A stretch of 64,000 nucleotides of DNA from an uncultured Thalassolituus sp. (GCF_950066645.1 NZ_CATMFB010000002.1:248001-312000), one strand, 5' to 3'; numbered from the stretch's first letter, positions 9,193-19,550 are shown. The notes: generated by a model from the letters alone, not told the origin. Made by a program: numbers and translations.

Positions 9193-11055
9193 ATGAATAT
9201 CCGATCCATAGCACTGACATTACCGCTCGCCTTGATGACCAGTGGATGTGCCCAGAATTCAAACGACATTGCCAGTAAAGAACTCCCGCTGAATCCAGTT
9301 GCCGCGGGGCACGAAGCTGGCTGGGCTGTTGATAACGGCTGGCTGACACTGTCTCCCGATCACGGCCCGGTACTCAATGGCCAGGCTCTCACGACCTCCC
9401 TCCGGACTGAGTATGGAGATCTGCGCGGAGAATTTTTCGCCACCTTTGATGGCGCCAGCGACCGCATTGTGCTGATTCAACTCCGCCAGCAAAAGGCGTA
9501 TTACAGCGGTCCGCTGTCATTCGCACCTGAGGGCTTGTGCCTCTACCAACCCGTGAATGAAGGCCTGCAGCTATTTGTACTCGGTGATGATCATCTCGCC
9601 CGCCATTACCTAATCACCCCCGAACACCCGGCTCTGCTGACCGAAATCCGCAGCTTCCCACTTCCGCCTGACGCTGAATACTGCACCACCAGCGACCGGC
9701 TGCAGCAGCTCTTCGTCAATGAGGAAACTATGGGGATCTGGAGTTATCCGGCCAATGCAGAGAAACCGTATGAGCGGAGTGCTGTGGCACTCAGCGCACC
9801 TTTCGGGAATCTGCCCGGGAAAGCCGGGGGGCTGGCCATTCGCCAGAATCTGCTTGTCGCTACAGGCGCGGGAGAGCCCTGGCTGGCCACTTACGATCTG
9901 AGTAGCGGTCTCCCATCCCAGAGCGAAGTATTTTCCCTTCCTGCTGATGTTCAGCCGGAAGGACTGAGCCTGGCGCAGGAATCCGGATCTCCACTGGTAA
10001 CGGTATACGATGAACACAGTGGGCAGCTTCTCAGTACGATATTGCCCGGGCCAGTGTTCAGCAATCACCCGCCTGCAGTAGAGCAGGTTCCAACTGTCGT
10101 GGCGCAGCGCGAAACCGACAGCGTCCGTTCACCCGGCGATGCTGCAGACGACCCTGCGATATGGCTGAACCACCAGATGCCAGAAGCCTCGCGCATCCTC
10201 GGAACGAATAAGCAATGGGGTCTGGAAGTGTACAACCTGCAGGGCGAGCGTCTGCAGGCCATCGGTAAGGGCCGCCTGAACAATGTCGATCTGCGTTATG
10301 GCGTGAACCTCAAGGGCAACACCGTGGACATCGCAGCCGCCAGCCACAGAGACCTCAAAGCCATCAGCCTGTTTGCCATTGACCCAGCCAGCGGCAGTCT
10401 CAGCTGGATCAACGATGTCCCCACGACACTCGATGATGTGTATGGCTTGTGCATGGCGCAACACGAAGATGCAACCTACGTATTTATCAACGACCAGGAT
10501 GGCCGCTACGAGCAATACCGGATACTTACGGATGGTGAGTACTGGCATGGAAAACTCGTCCGTGCCTTCCGCCTGCCATCTCAACCGGAGGGCTGCGTCG
10601 CCAATGATCAGACTGGCGTACTGTTCATGGGCGAGGAGGCTGCTGGTATCTGGAGAACGACCGTCAGCCCCGATAAGGCTCAGACGCCCGAACTGGTCAT
10701 ACCCGTATCTGAGCATCTGGTCGCCGATGTAGAAGGCCTGGCGCTCTACCAGACTGCCCATGACTCTGTTCTGGTTGTGTCCAGTCAGGGCAACGACAGC
10801 TACACGCTGTTTGAAGGAGATACACCGTACCGTTTCCTGGGAAGGTTCCGGGTCGGTATGAACACTGAGAAACAGCTCGACGGAGCCTCAGAAACCGACG
10901 GTCTGGAGGTAACTTCTGCCCGTCTTGGCAGTGACTTCCCAGAGGGTATGCTGGTCGTTCAGGATGGGCGCAACCGTATGCCCACCAGCAATCAGAACTT
11001 CAAACTGATCAGTTGGAGTGACATCCGCACCGCCCTGTCACTTACCAGTGACTGA
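9193..11055 (+). CDS. Tandem beta-propeller phytase, lipoprotein
   Basis: Beta-propeller phytases hydrolyse phytate (inositol hexakisphosphate) with calcium in the active site. The C-terminal half (about 300-615) is a full propeller domain: DDPAIWLN, RILGTNKQWGLEVYNLQGE, FINDQDGRYEQYRI, VADVEGLALY, ASETDGLEV and MLVVQDGRN are family landmarks. The N-terminal half (about 40-290) repeats the same pattern in weaker form (EGLCLYQ, FVNEETMGIWSYP, VQPEGLSLAQ, TVYDEHSG), so this is a dual-domain enzyme with an incomplete first propeller. The signal ends in SGC (Cys19), an acceptable but not ideal lipobox. It forms a unit with the preceding receptor. Its end overlaps the convergent moeB by 18 bp. Confidence 0.9.
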   Translation: MNIRSIALTLPLALMTSGCAQNSNDIASKELPLNPVAAGHEAGWAVDNGWLTLSPDHGPVLNGQALTTSLRTEYGDLRGEFFATFDGASDRIVLIQLRQQKAYYSGPLSFAPEGLCLYQPVNEGLQLFVLGDDHLARHYLITPEHPALLTEIRSFPLPPDAEYCTTSDRLQQLFVNEETMGIWSYPANAEKPYERSAVALSAPFGNLPGKAGGLAIRQNLLVATGAGEPWLATYDLSSGLPSQSEVFSLPADVQPEGLSLAQESGSPLVTVYDEHSGQLLSTILPGPVFSNHPPAVEQVPTVVAQRETDSVRSPGDAADDPAIWLNHQMPEASRILGTNKQWGLEVYNLQGERLQAIGKGRLNNVDLRYGVNLKGNTVDIAAASHRDLKAISLFAIDPASGSLSWINDVPTTLDDVYGLCMAQHEDATYVFINDQDGRYEQYRILTDGEYWHGKLVRAFRLPSQPEGCVANDQTGVLFMGEEAAGIWRTTVSPDKAQTPELVIPVSEHLVADVEGLALYQTAHDSVLVVSSQGNDSYTLFEGDTPYRFLGRFRVGMNTEKQLDGASETDGLEVTSARLGSDFPEGMLVVQDGRNRMPTSNQNFKLISWSDIRTALSLTSD

Positions 11056-11799
11056 CTTCCGTCTCTGACAATCACATCCGGCACGCTGGTTTAAGCGCCA
11101 GCGTCGCCACTCACCACTGAGCCCGTCGTAAGTGTTCAGCCAACCCGTCTGGGAAGTGCCAAAGCCGGTAAGAAGCCGCAGAGTCTCAACCGCCTGAGTA
11201 CTCCCGATCAGGCCGGTGATGGGTGACAGAATGCCGCTCTCGGCACAGGAAAGCGCTTCATCACTGAGCGCAGGATAAAGGCAGCGGTAACAGGGACTGC
11301 CCGGCACGCGGGGATCAAACACGGCCACCTGTCCCGAAAACGCGATCGCAGCCCCCGAAACCCAGGGGATGTCATGATCCAGACAATGGTCATTGATGGC
11401 ATAGCGGACAGCAGCGTTGTCACTGCAATCCACAATCAGGCTCACATCAGCGGCAGTCGCCTTTAACCAGGCAGCATCAGCCCGGGCCTGAATGGCCTCA
11501 ACTGAGACCGCCGCGTTCATCTCAGCAATACGGGCAGCGGCAGATGCTACCTTGCTCTGCCCTACCCTGGTCTGGTCATGCGCAATCTGCCGCTGAAGGT
11601 TGGATACCTCGACCACATCGTCATCAACCAGGGTTAAGCGCCCGACACCTGAAGCCGCCAGATACAGCGCAACCGGGGAGCCAAGACCACCCAGGCCAAC
11701 AATCAGTACGTGCGCTCCGGCAATGGCTTCCTGCCCTTCTACATCTAACTGCGGCAGCAGAATATGGCGGCTATAACGCAACAATTCATCGTTGTTCAC
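11038..11799 (-). CDS. moeB: Molybdopterin-synthase adenylyltransferase MoeB (ThiF/HesA family)
   Basis: MoeB adenylates the C-terminal glycine of MoaD in molybdenum cofactor synthesis. The 253-aa sequence has the nucleotide-binding GLGGLGSP loop (35-42), the VDDDVVEVSNLQRQ block with the catalytic Arg and Asp region, and the zinc ligands PCYRC and CDC near the C-terminus. ThiF or another E1-like role is the alternative, since no moa genes are nearby. It ends the hemA-prfA-prmC-moeB run, as in Pseudomonas, 3 bp after prmC. Confidence 0.9.
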   Translation of the reverse strand: MNNDELLRYSRHILLPQLDVEGQEAIAGAHVLIVGLGGLGSPVALYLAASGVGRLTLVDDDVVEVSNLQRQIAHDQTRVGQSKVASAAARIAEMNAAVSVEAIQARADAAWLKATAADVSLIVDCSDNAAVRYAINDHCLDHDIPWVSGAAIAFSGQVAVFDPRVPGSPCYRCLYPALSDEALSCAESGILSPITGLIGSTQAVETLRLLTGFGTSQTGWLNTYDGLSGEWRRWRLNQRAGCDCQRRKSVTGK

Positions 11800-11802
11800 G
11801 GG

Positions 11803-12651
11803 TTACTCCTTACCGTCGTCGCTCTGCCATTTCCCACCACTGATCCTTGGGTTTCCACCCAGGTCCCGGCGGTTTTCTACCTCAAGGAAACCACGCATCC
11901 GTAAGTATTCACACACCTTCTCAGCCTGATCATATCCGTGCTCCAGCAATAACCAGCCGCCCGGCTCGAGATAATCCGGGGCCTGCTCAATGATCAGTTT
12001 CAGGTCCCCAAGGCCATGATCAGATGCCACGAGTGCAGACTCGGGTTCGAAGCGCACATCACCTTCACTCAGGTGCTTATCCTGCGGATCTATGTACGGA
12101 GGGTTGGAGACGATCAGGTCAAAGGTGCCCGCCACAGGCTCAAACCAACTCCCCTGCAGCACATTAAGGTCAAGCCCAAGATTGCTGGCATTGGTTCCGG
12201 CAAGGCGGGCTGCCTCCCGGTTCAGCTCGACCGCGCTGAGCGACCAGCGGGGTCGCTCGGAAGCCAGAGCCAGCGCAATGGCGCCCGTACCGGTCCCCAG
12301 GTCGAGTGCACGTGATCGCGCAGGAAGATCCAGTTCCAGCGCCCACTCAATCAGGGTTTCTGTATCAGCGCGGGGAATCAGAGTAGAAGGCGACACGGCG
12401 AGAGGCAATGACCAGAACTCTCTGACACCCGTGATATAAGCGATGGGCTCACCGGTTCTGCGGCGTTCCAGAAGAATCGTCAGTTCATTCAGCTGCGAAG
12501 CGCTCAGTTCGCGGTCTGGCCAGGTATACAACCAGGCGCGGTTTACCTGCAGTACAAAACGGATCAGTAACTCGGCGTCCAGTGCCGCCGACTCACTGTC
12601 AGCCAGCACCAGACGGGCATCCGTCAGCCACTGAGCGATGGACTGGCTCAC
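11803..12651 (-). CDS. prmC: Release factor glutamine methyltransferase PrmC (HemK)
   Basis: PrmC methylates the Gln of the GGQ motif in peptide-chain release factors. The 282-aa protein shows a helical N-terminal domain, the SAM-binding loop [11 protein letters not shown] (117-127) and the catalytic NPPY tetrapeptide (183-186). It overlaps the end of its substrate gene prfA by 4 bp, the usual arrangement. Confidence 0.96.
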   Translation of the reverse strand: MSQSIAQWLTDARLVLADSESAALDAELLIRFVLQVNRAWLYTWPDRELSASQLNELTILLERRRTGEPIAYITGVREFWSLPLAVSPSTLIPRADTETLIEWALELDLPARSRALDLGTGTGAIALALASERPRWSLSAVELNREAARLAGTNASNLGLDLNVLQGSWFEPVAGTFDLIVSNPPYIDPQDKHLSEGDVRFEPESALVASDHGLGDLKLIIEQAPDYLEPGGWLLLEHGYDQAEKVCEYLRMRGFLEVENRRDLGGNPRISGGKWQSDDGKE

Positions 12652-13733
12652 TGACCCGCCATTTCCGCCAGGAGGTTAGCCTGGTGTTCGCGGATCAGCG
12701 GCTCGATGACCGGAGACAAGTCGCCCTGAACAATCTCTTCCAGTTTATAGAGCGTCAGATTGATACGATGATCTGTTACCCGCCCCTGAGGATAGTTATA
12801 GGTGCGGATGCGCTCAGAGCGGTCGCCGGAGCCCACCAGACTTTTACGGGTGGCTGCCTGTTCCGCCTGTGCAGCGCTGCGCTGTGCGTCGCGCAGGCGG
12901 GTCGCCAGCATCGCCATCGCTTTGGCCCGGTTTTTATGTTGCGAACGCTCATCCTGACATTCAACCACCAGACCGGTGGGCAGGTGCGTAATCCTGATCG
13001 CAGAGTCGGTTTTATTCACATGCTGACCACCGGCGCCCGACGCCCGGAAGGTATCTACCCGGAGATCGTTTTTGTTGATGTCGATTTCATCTTCACTTTC
13101 GACTTCGGGCATCACAGCTACCGTGCAGGCAGATGTATGAATACGCCCCTGACTTTCGGTTTCAGGGACACGCTGAACCCGGTGCGCCCCCGATTCAAAT
13201 TTCAGCCGGGAGTACACATCCGCACCACTGATGCGAACGATCACTTCCTTGAAGCCGCCGTGCTCACCTTCGTTGCAGCTGAGCATCTCGGTGCGCCAGC
13301 TCTGAGTTTCAGCGAAGCGGGTATACATGCGGTAAAGGTCACCGGAGAAAATGGCGGCCTCATCACCGCCGGTACCTGCACGGATTTCAACAATCACGTT
13401 ACGGCCGTCATCCGGATCTTTGGGAAGCAGCAGAATCTCAATCGCCTGCTCCAGCAGAGCGATATTTTCTTTGCTGCTCTGCAGCTCTTCCTCGCCCATC
13501 GCGCGCATGTCCGGATCACTGTCTGCGGCCAGAAGCTCTGCCTCTTCCCGGTCTGCCAACGCCTGCTCGTAGCGGGAAAAAGTCTCTGCAACTTCCTCCA
13601 GCTCGCTGTACTCCTTCGACAGTGCGCGGAATTTATCCTGATCACCAATAACGCCAGGATCAGACAGCAGGTGGCCTACCTCTTCGTGACGGTCACGCAG
13701 GCTTTCTAGCTTTTGCAGGATGGAAGGTTTCAT
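12648..13733 (-). CDS. prfA: Peptide chain release factor 1
   Basis: RF1 reads UAA and UAG stop codons and triggers peptide release. The 361-aa protein has the peptidyl-tRNA hydrolysis motif GGQ at 235-237 ([16 protein letters not shown]) and the stop-codon recognition tripeptide of the PxT type (PET, 190-192). It overlaps hemA by 4 bp upstream and prmC downstream, so the three are translationally coupled. Confidence 0.97.
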   Translation of the reverse strand: MKPSILQKLESLRDRHEEVGHLLSDPGVIGDQDKFRALSKEYSELEEVAETFSRYEQALADREEAELLAADSDPDMRAMGEEELQSSKENIALLEQAIEILLLPKDPDDGRNVIVEIRAGTGGDEAAIFSGDLYRMYTRFAETQSWRTEMLSCNEGEHGGFKEVIVRISGADVYSRLKFESGAHRVQRVPETESQGRIHTSACTVAVMPEVESEDEIDINKNDLRVDTFRASGAGGQHVNKTDSAIRITHLPTGLVVECQDERSQHKNRAKAMAMLATRLRDAQRSAAQAEQAATRKSLVGSGDRSERIRTYNYPQGRVTDHRINLTLYKLEEIVQGDLSPVIEPLIREHQANLLAEMAGQ

Positions 13734-14992
13734 TCTGAGCGATTATCCAGATCAAACAGTTCACGGCTCCAGTCGAGGACTTCCAGACGTCCCTCTGAGC
13801 CGGCACGGCGAAGCGCCGTCATGGGTTTGTGCAGTACTTTATTGCTGAAGGTATGGGCGAAAGTCCTCAGTACCTTTTCAGGGTCTGTGCCGTTCTGAAG
13901 CTGCTTCAGAGCCTTCTCCAGCTGATCTTCGCGCAGTGTATCCACATGCTGGCGGATATCTGTCAGGGTGTTTACCGCATCCAGAGCGCGCAGCTCGCGC
14001 ATAAAGTGGTCCACGCCAGCCGAAATCAGCTCTTCTGCCTGTCTGGCAGCATCTTCACGGGAGCGCACGTTTTCTTCGATGATATCGCGCAGATCATCCA
14101 CCGTATAAAGGTACACGTCTGATAACTCCCCGACTTCTTCTTCAATATCCCGGGGGACGGCGATATCCACCATGAACATAGGTTTGTGACGACGCTTCTT
14201 CAGCGCCTTTTCGACCATGCCCTTACCAAGAATTGGCAGCGGACTGGCGGTTGAAGAAATCACGATATCAGCATCGGGCAGCGCCAGCGGAATATCCTCC
14301 AGCAGAACCGCTTCGGCATGAAACTCCTGCGCAAGATGCTGAGCACGCGCCAGAGTGCGGTTAGCAAGCGTCATGTGACGGACCCCAGCCTGCTGCAGGT
14401 GCCTTGCCACCAGCTCAATGGTCTCACCCGCACCAATCAGCAGCGCCCGGCTGTTTTTCATATCGGCAAAAATATGCTGTGCCATACGCACGGCGGCAAA
14501 AGCCACAGAGACGGGATTCTGGCCGATAGCGGTATCTGTTCTGACGCGCTTGGCAATGGAGAAAGTCTGGCGGAAAAGACGCCCGAGTTCGGATCCGACC
14601 GTGCCGGCTTCCTGGGCGACTGCGAACGCAGATTTCATCTGCCCCAGGATCTGCGGTTCACCAAGCACCAGTGAATCCAGACCACTGGCCACGCGCATGG
14701 TGTGAGCGACCGCGTCAGATTCTTCTAACGCGTAGAGTGATGCATCGAGGTCGGCAGACCCGATTTCCCGGTTGTGTACCAGCCAGTCAGCGACCAGAGA
14801 CGGTCCACGGTCATCGCCGGTACAGTAGATTTCAGTCCGGTTACAGGTAGAAAGAACAACCACTTCAGAAACACTGTCGAGTTCCTGCAGACGCTGGAGA
14901 ACCAAAGGCATGCCCGCAGGGTCGAACGCTACGCGCTCGCGCACCGCCACCGGAGCAGTCTTATGATTGATACCCAGAGCCCAAATAGTCAT
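13730..14992 (-). CDS. hemA: Glutamyl-tRNA reductase
   Basis: HemA reduces glutamyl-tRNA to glutamate-1-semialdehyde, the first step of tetrapyrrole synthesis by the C5 route. The chosen ATG at 14992 gives the family N-terminus [17 protein letters not shown] and places the catalytic Cys at residue 50 (LSTCNRTE). The NADPH loop [11 protein letters not shown] and the C-terminal dimerisation helix follow. The frame stays open upstream to 15100, but those 36 codons do not look like HemA. It heads the hemA-prfA-prmC-moeB unit. Confidence 0.96.
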   Translation of the reverse strand: MTIWALGINHKTAPVAVRERVAFDPAGMPLVLQRLQELDSVSEVVVLSTCNRTEIYCTGDDRGPSLVADWLVHNREIGSADLDASLYALEESDAVAHTMRVASGLDSLVLGEPQILGQMKSAFAVAQEAGTVGSELGRLFRQTFSIAKRVRTDTAIGQNPVSVAFAAVRMAQHIFADMKNSRALLIGAGETIELVARHLQQAGVRHMTLANRTLARAQHLAQEFHAEAVLLEDIPLALPDADIVISSTASPLPILGKGMVEKALKKRRHKPMFMVDIAVPRDIEEEVGELSDVYLYTVDDLRDIIEENVRSREDAARQAEELISAGVDHFMRELRALDAVNTLTDIRQHVDTLREDQLEKALKQLQNGTDPEKVLRTFAHTFSNKVLHKPMTALRRAGSEGRLEVLDWSRELFDLDNRSE

Positions 14993-15191
14993 TCTGCCGG
15001 ACGGAACTCCCCGTGAAAAAGCCGCGATTATAAACATCCGGGCGATTTTTTTCGCGTGAAATCTTCCAGCTAATCCCTTGTCTGACCCGGAGAACACCAT
15101 TATCGACCAGAGAAATGAGACTGCAAAGACACTCTTTCGGACGATTTCTGAGGAAATACCCTGAAAATCTGGGGTTTTTACTGCTTCTGCG

Positions 15192-15220
15192 TTGCCCGCG
15201 GGACATTTACACCGTTAAAT
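15192..15220 (+). promoter_or_regulatory. Candidate sigma-70 promoter for the TPR lipoprotein-lolB-ispE unit
   Basis: TTGCCC (15192-15197), a 17-bp spacer and TTAAAT (15215-15220) lie 64 bp upstream of the TPR lipoprotein start. The gap between hemA and this gene (14993-15283) holds no reading frame that looks coding. It should carry the promoters of both divergent units. Confidence 0.45.
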
Positions 15221-15283
15221 AACACCATCAGATCCGCAGAGCATCGCGAATCAGGAACAAGGACCACAGGTTTTACACCCGTC

Positions 15284-17026
15284 ATGCGAACACTATTTAC
15301 CGACCGCAGCCGCGTAGCCATCGCCCTGTTGATGTCAGCAGTCACAATGTCAGGATGCAGTACCCTGGGAGGCAGTAAAGCTGCGGAAGAAACCGCCCCC
15401 GAACGCCCTCCTGTCGTCACTGAATACCGCTCCATTCCTGCCCCGACGATGTATTCCCTGCTTGTTGCCGAACTGGCCGGTCAGCGTCAACGCTACGACA
15501 TTTCACTGTTTCACTACATGGACCAGGCCCGCAAAACGCGCGATCCGAACGTGGCAGAACGCGCCTTACGTATCGCCCAGTTTGTCGGTGCGAGCAAATT
15601 CGCCGCGGAAGCCAGTGCCATCTGGCTGGAAGTAGATCCTGACGATCCCGGAGCCGTCCAGGCCGCAGCTCAGGTTGCCCTCACCCAGCACACATTTGAA
15701 GACAGCCTGACCCTCTACACCCGGTTTTATGAGATGACCGGCGTTGCTCAGTTCGATTTCTTTGCCGTTGCCCTGACCACTCAGAGCCCTGACGATCAGT
15801 CTGTCGCTCTGGAACAACTGACCGCACTCTCCTCCGACTATCCGGAAGAAGGCAACCTGTACTACGCCCGGGCACTTCTTGAGCAGTCGCTGGACCAGCC
15901 CGACGAAGCCATCAGACACATCAATAAAGCACTCAGACTGGCACCCGGACTTCTGCCTGCCGCCATTCTGAAAGCAAGAATCCTGGCGGCCACCGACCGT
16001 CTGCCGAAGGCCATCGACTGGCTGGAAGACGTCCTGGATGATCATCCGGATAACAAACAGATTGCACTGCTGCGCGCCAAAATGCTGCTGCAGGCGGAGC
16101 GGATGGAAGACGCCCGCGATGCCTTCGCTCTCATTAATCACCGGTTCCCGGAAGATCCACAGATTATGCTGTCGCTGGCTCTGCTGGATTCTGAGCTTGG
16201 TTACTACGAAAGCGCCCGCGAAATACTTCGCAACCTGATCGGGATGGGCGCGCACGAAAACGAAAGCCACTATTACCTGGCCAAAATTGCAGCCGATCAG
16301 GGCGACAACGACCTGGCACTGCTGCATTACAGGCAGATAGGTGAAAGCCGCGAATTTCTTCCCGGACAACTGGCAGCGTCCCGCCTGTTGCGCGATGAAC
16401 AGGGCACCGACGCTGCGCTCGCCTATCTCGAAGAGCGGGTAGCGCAGTACCCCCAGTACGAAGCCGACATGCTGCGTCTGAGCACCGATTTACTGATACA
16501 CGACAAACGTTACGAGGAAGCAACTGATGCCCTGAACCGGGCACTGGATCAGGCCCCGGACGATGTCAGCCTGCTGTATACCCGCGCCATGTTATCTGAG
16601 CGTATGGGAGACCTGCAGGGGCTAGAAGACGATCTGAGAAAGCTGCTGAGTATCGAACCAGACCATCCCGAAGCGCTCAATGCACTCGGCTACAGCCTGG
16701 CGAACCGCACCGAGCGCTTTGCAGAAGCAGAACCCCTGATTGAAAAAGCCTTGTCACTGCAGCCGGAAAACCCAGCCATCATTGACAGTCTCGGCTGGCT
16801 CTACTTCCGTGAAGGCAAGATAAACGAGGCTGGTCCACTACTGATGGATGCCTGGAGCAAAATGCAGGACCACGAAATCGCCGCACATCTGGGTGAATGG
16901 TACTGGGTTACCGGCGCTGAAGATCAGGCCCGGGATGTCTGGAAGCAAGGGCTGGAGCTGACGCCCGACAGCGAAGTGATTATGGACACCCTGCAACGCC
17001 ATGGCCTGACGCCAGCGGAGCTCTGA
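15284..17026 (+). CDS. Tetratricopeptide-repeat lipoprotein
   Basis: The N-terminus is a lipoprotein signal with lipobox MSGC. The rest of the 580-aa protein is a long run of TPR-like helix pairs, for example PDEAIRHINKALRLAPGLLP, EEATDALNRALDQAPDDVSL and EAEPLIEKALSLQPENPAII. It should therefore be an envelope scaffold for protein contacts. A similar TPR protein precedes lolB in Pseudomonas. The stop is only 3 bp before lolB. Function in the lipoprotein-sorting or outer-membrane context is inferred from this linkage. Confidence 0.85.
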   Translation: MRTLFTDRSRVAIALLMSAVTMSGCSTLGGSKAAEETAPERPPVVTEYRSIPAPTMYSLLVAELAGQRQRYDISLFHYMDQARKTRDPNVAERALRIAQFVGASKFAAEASAIWLEVDPDDPGAVQAAAQVALTQHTFEDSLTLYTRFYEMTGVAQFDFFAVALTTQSPDDQSVALEQLTALSSDYPEEGNLYYARALLEQSLDQPDEAIRHINKALRLAPGLLPAAILKARILAATDRLPKAIDWLEDVLDDHPDNKQIALLRAKMLLQAERMEDARDAFALINHRFPEDPQIMLSLALLDSELGYYESAREILRNLIGMGAHENESHYYLAKIAADQGDNDLALLHYRQIGESREFLPGQLAASRLLRDEQGTDAALAYLEERVAQYPQYEADMLRLSTDLLIHDKRYEEATDALNRALDQAPDDVSLLYTRAMLSERMGDLQGLEDDLRKLLSIEPDHPEALNALGYSLANRTERFAEAEPLIEKALSLQPENPAIIDSLGWLYFREGKINEAGPLLMDAWSKMQDHEIAAHLGEWYWVTGAEDQARDVWKQGLELTPDSEVIMDTLQRHGLTPAEL

Positions 17027-17029
17027 TTC

Positions 17030-17620
17030 ATGACCAGACCACTGAAAACCCTGACGCTGATCAGCGTCGTTCTCCTGTTATCGGCCTGCGCAGCCTTCCG
17101 TCCACAAGGCGGGCAGGAACACCTCCAGGATCGCCTGTCAGAACTGGAGCATTGGCAGGTCCGTGGCAAGATGTCAGTGCGGACTCCCGACGACGGCGCT
17201 ACTGGTTACCTTGACTGGCAACAGCAACAACGCGAATTTGATATCTACATTGCCGGCCCATTAGGGCAAGGGGCCACCCGACTGAGCGGCGACGGTCATT
17301 CTGCAGAGCTGACCCTCCCGGGCTGGGACGAGCCCCGCAGTGCAGAATCGCCCGAAGAGCTCATGCTGCTTTATATGGGCTGGAACTTCCCGGTCTCAGA
17401 CATCCGTTACTGGGTCAAAGGCCAGCCCAGCCCGCGTGGCGACGCCGTGACAACCTATGATGAGTCGGGTCTACTCAGCAGCATGGAACAGTATGGCTGG
17501 GAGATCCGCTACAGTCGCTACTCGCAGCAGAATGGCTTCTGGGTGCCGGGTCTGGTGAAAGTCAGCGGCTACGACTTCCGTTTTACCTTCTCGATCCGTG
17601 AATGGACCCTCTATGACTGA
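17030..17620 (+). CDS. lolB: Outer-membrane lipoprotein insertion protein LolB
   Basis: LolB takes lipoproteins from periplasmic LolA and inserts them into the outer membrane. It is itself a lipoprotein: signal peptide with lipobox LSAC. The 196-aa sequence has the family features [22 protein letters not shown] and the exposed hydrophobic-loop region near [22 protein letters not shown]. Its stop overlaps the ispE start by 8 bp. Confidence 0.95.
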   Translation: MTRPLKTLTLISVVLLLSACAAFRPQGGQEHLQDRLSELEHWQVRGKMSVRTPDDGATGYLDWQQQQREFDIYIAGPLGQGATRLSGDGHSAELTLPGWDEPRSAESPEELMLLYMGWNFPVSDIRYWVKGQPSPRGDAVTTYDESGLLSSMEQYGWEIRYSRYSQQNGFWVPGLVKVSGYDFRFTFSIREWTLYD

Positions 17621-18482
17621 CTCCCCTGCCGACAACACGTGGCTGACGTTGCCAGCGCCGGCCAAACTCAATCTGTTTCTGCATATCACCGGGCGCAGGG
17701 CCGACGGCTACCACAATCTGCAGACCTTGTTTCAGTTCGTGGATTATGGCGACGAACTCGCATTCCGGGTCCGGACAGATAATGAACTGTCCCTGACCCC
17801 CGAAATTGAAGGCGTCGCAGCGGAAGATAATCTGATTATCCGCGCGGCCCGCCTGCTGCAGAAGACGTCTGACTCGCCTCTGGGGGCCGACATCCGGCTG
17901 ACCAAAATTCTGCCGATGGGCGGTGGTCTCGGCGGCGGAAGCTCAGACGCAGCGACGACGCTTCTCGCGCTCAATCATCTATGGAAGCTCGGCCTGAGCC
18001 TCGACGAACTGGCAGAGCTGGGGCTGAGTCTCGGTGCTGACGTTCCGGTCTTTGTCCGCGGGCAGGCGGCCTTCGCCGAGGGAGTTGGCGAACAATTAAC
18101 CCCTGTGCCGGAACTCGACGAACCCTGGTACCTGATAGTGTGTCCGCAAGTGCATGTTAATACAGGAAAAATTTTTCAGCATGAGGGGTTGACCCGGGAT
18201 ACGGACCCAATTAATATTCGCACCGCGTTGAGGCAAGGGGGCAGAAATGACTGCCAGCAAGTTGTCACAATGCTTTACCCAGAAGTTGGTAACGCATTGA
18301 ATTTGCTAAATAAATTTTCCCTTGCTAAGATGACGGGCACTGGAGCTTGCATATTTTCAAGCTTCGGTTCTGAGAAAGAAGCCCTCCGGGTTTCTGACCA
18401 GTTACCGGCTGAATATGTGGCCTTCGTCGCGAAAGGTTCTAACCTTTCAATGACTCATAAGGTATTATTCAGACCGTCTTGA
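17613..18482 (+). CDS. ispE: 4-diphosphocytidyl-2-C-methyl-D-erythritol kinase IspE
   Basis: IspE phosphorylates CDP-methylerythritol in the MEP pathway to isoprenoids. The chosen ATG 17613 (289 aa) overlaps the lolB stop. The [21 protein letters not shown] start and the GHMP kinase loop [14 protein letters not shown] (101-114) are diagnostic. The last third, from about 18150, is visibly more AT-rich than the rest of the gene and its neighbours, although the GHMP C-terminal block ([15 protein letters not shown]) is intact. The tRNA-Gln gene begins 4 bp after the stop. Confidence 0.95.
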   Translation: MTDSPADNTWLTLPAPAKLNLFLHITGRRADGYHNLQTLFQFVDYGDELAFRVRTDNELSLTPEIEGVAAEDNLIIRAARLLQKTSDSPLGADIRLTKILPMGGGLGGGSSDAATTLLALNHLWKLGLSLDELAELGLSLGADVPVFVRGQAAFAEGVGEQLTPVPELDEPWYLIVCPQVHVNTGKIFQHEGLTRDTDPINIRTALRQGGRNDCQQVVTMLYPEVGNALNLLNKFSLAKMTGTGACIFSSFGSEKEALRVSDQLPAEYVAFVAKGSNLSMTHKVLFRPS

Positions 18483-18485
18483 TGC

Positions 18486-18560
18486 TGGGGTGTCGCCAAG
18501 CGGTAAGGCAACGGGTTTTGATCCCGTCATGCGCAGGTTCGAATCCTGCCACCTCAGCCA
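18486..18560 (+). tRNA. tRNA-Gln (anticodon TTG)
   Basis: A 75-nt cloverleaf including encoded CCA. The acceptor stem TGGGGTG pairs with CACCTCA (one G-T), the discriminator is G, and the anticodon stem ACGGG/CCCGT holds loop TTTTGAT with anticodon TTG at 18518-18520, reading CAA. The T arm contains GGTTCGAATCC. It lies between ispE and prs, the position known from Pseudomonas. Confidence 0.97.
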
Positions 18561-18608
18561 ACTTTCTGTTTCCTTCCATTATTGAATTGCAACATCAAGG
18601 GGCAGCCT

Positions 18609-19550
18609 GTGTCTAAATTGATGGTATTTACCGGTAACGCTAACCCGGAACTGGCGAAACTCGTCGTTGAACGTCTGGACATCCCCCTCGGTGAAGCCAC
18701 CGTCGGCAAATTCAGTGATGGCGAAATTACGGTTGAGATCAATGAGAACGTCCGTGGTAAGGACGTATTTATCATTCAGCCGACCTGCGCTCCGACCAAC
18801 GACAACCTGATGGAAATTCTCCTGATGGCTGACGGTCTGCGTCGCGCCTCTGCTCACCGCATTACTGCGGTAGTCCCTTATTTTGGTTATGCCCGTCAGG
18901 ACCGCCGTCCACGCAGTGCCCGTGTGCCTATTTCTGCACGCGCCGTTGCAGACATGATGTCCGGCGCTGGTATTGACCGTGTTCTGACTGTTGACCTGCA
19001 CGCCGACCAGATTCAGGGCTTCTTCGATATCCCGGTGGATAACGTTTACGGCTCCCCTATTCTGCTCGACGACATTGAGCGTCAGGCGTTCGAAGATCTG
19101 ATCGTTGTATCCCCCGACATCGGCGGTGTTGTCCGCGCCCGTGCAATCGCTAAGCAGCTTGATGTAGATCTGGCGATCATCGACAAACGTCGCCCAAAAG
19201 CGAACGTGTCTGAAGTCATGCACATCATCGGCGACGTCAGTGGACGTACCTGTGTACTGGTTGACGATATGGTCGATACGGCAGGCACCCTGTGCCAGGC
19301 AGCCAAAGCTCTGAAAGAGTTCGGTGCGAAAAAGGTTGTCGCCTACTGTACACATCCTGTACTATCCGGCCCCGCGATTGAGCGCCTGGCTAATGCAGAG
19401 CTCGACGAGCTGGTAGTGACTGACACTATCCCTCTGTCTGAAGCCGCAAAAGCAACGGGCACCATCCGTCAGCTGACCATCGCTGGTCTTCTGGCTGAGT
19501 CGATCCGTCGCGTCAATAACGAAGAATCCATCAGCGCGATGTTCCGCTAA
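18609..19550 (+). CDS. prs: Ribose-phosphate pyrophosphokinase
   Basis: Prs makes PRPP from ribose 5-phosphate and ATP, the donor for nucleotide, His and Trp synthesis. The start is GTG 18609 behind AAGGGG, giving [16 protein letters not shown] and 313 aa, close to the E. coli length; the open frame extends a few codons upstream to a TTG. The PRPP-binding loop [12 protein letters not shown] and the ATP-contacting block YARQDRRPR are present. A terminator-like hairpin follows. Confidence 0.97.
   Translation: MSKLMVFTGNANPELAKLVVERLDIPLGEATVGKFSDGEITVEINENVRGKDVFIIQPTCAPTNDNLMEILLMADGLRRASAHRITAVVPYFGYARQDRRPRSARVPISARAVADMMSGAGIDRVLTVDLHADQIQGFFDIPVDNVYGSPILLDDIERQAFEDLIVVSPDIGGVVRARAIAKQLDVDLAIIDKRRPKANVSEVMHIIGDVSGRTCVLVDDMVDTAGTLCQAAKALKEFGAKKVVAYCTHPVLSGPAIERLANAELDELVVTDTIPLSEAAKATGTIRQLTIAGLLAESIRRVNNEESISAMFR

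Noticed and set aside
12582-13709. A 375-codon open frame on the plus strand opposite prfA
   Set aside because: It is antisense to an intact, well-conserved release-factor gene, has no ribosome binding site, and its translation is Phe/His/Arg-rich, as expected from the complement of biased codons.
14993-15100. N-terminal extension of hemA to 15100
   Set aside because: The 36 extra codons do not resemble glutamyl-tRNA reductase; ATG 14992 gives the standard N-terminus and puts the catalytic Cys at 50.
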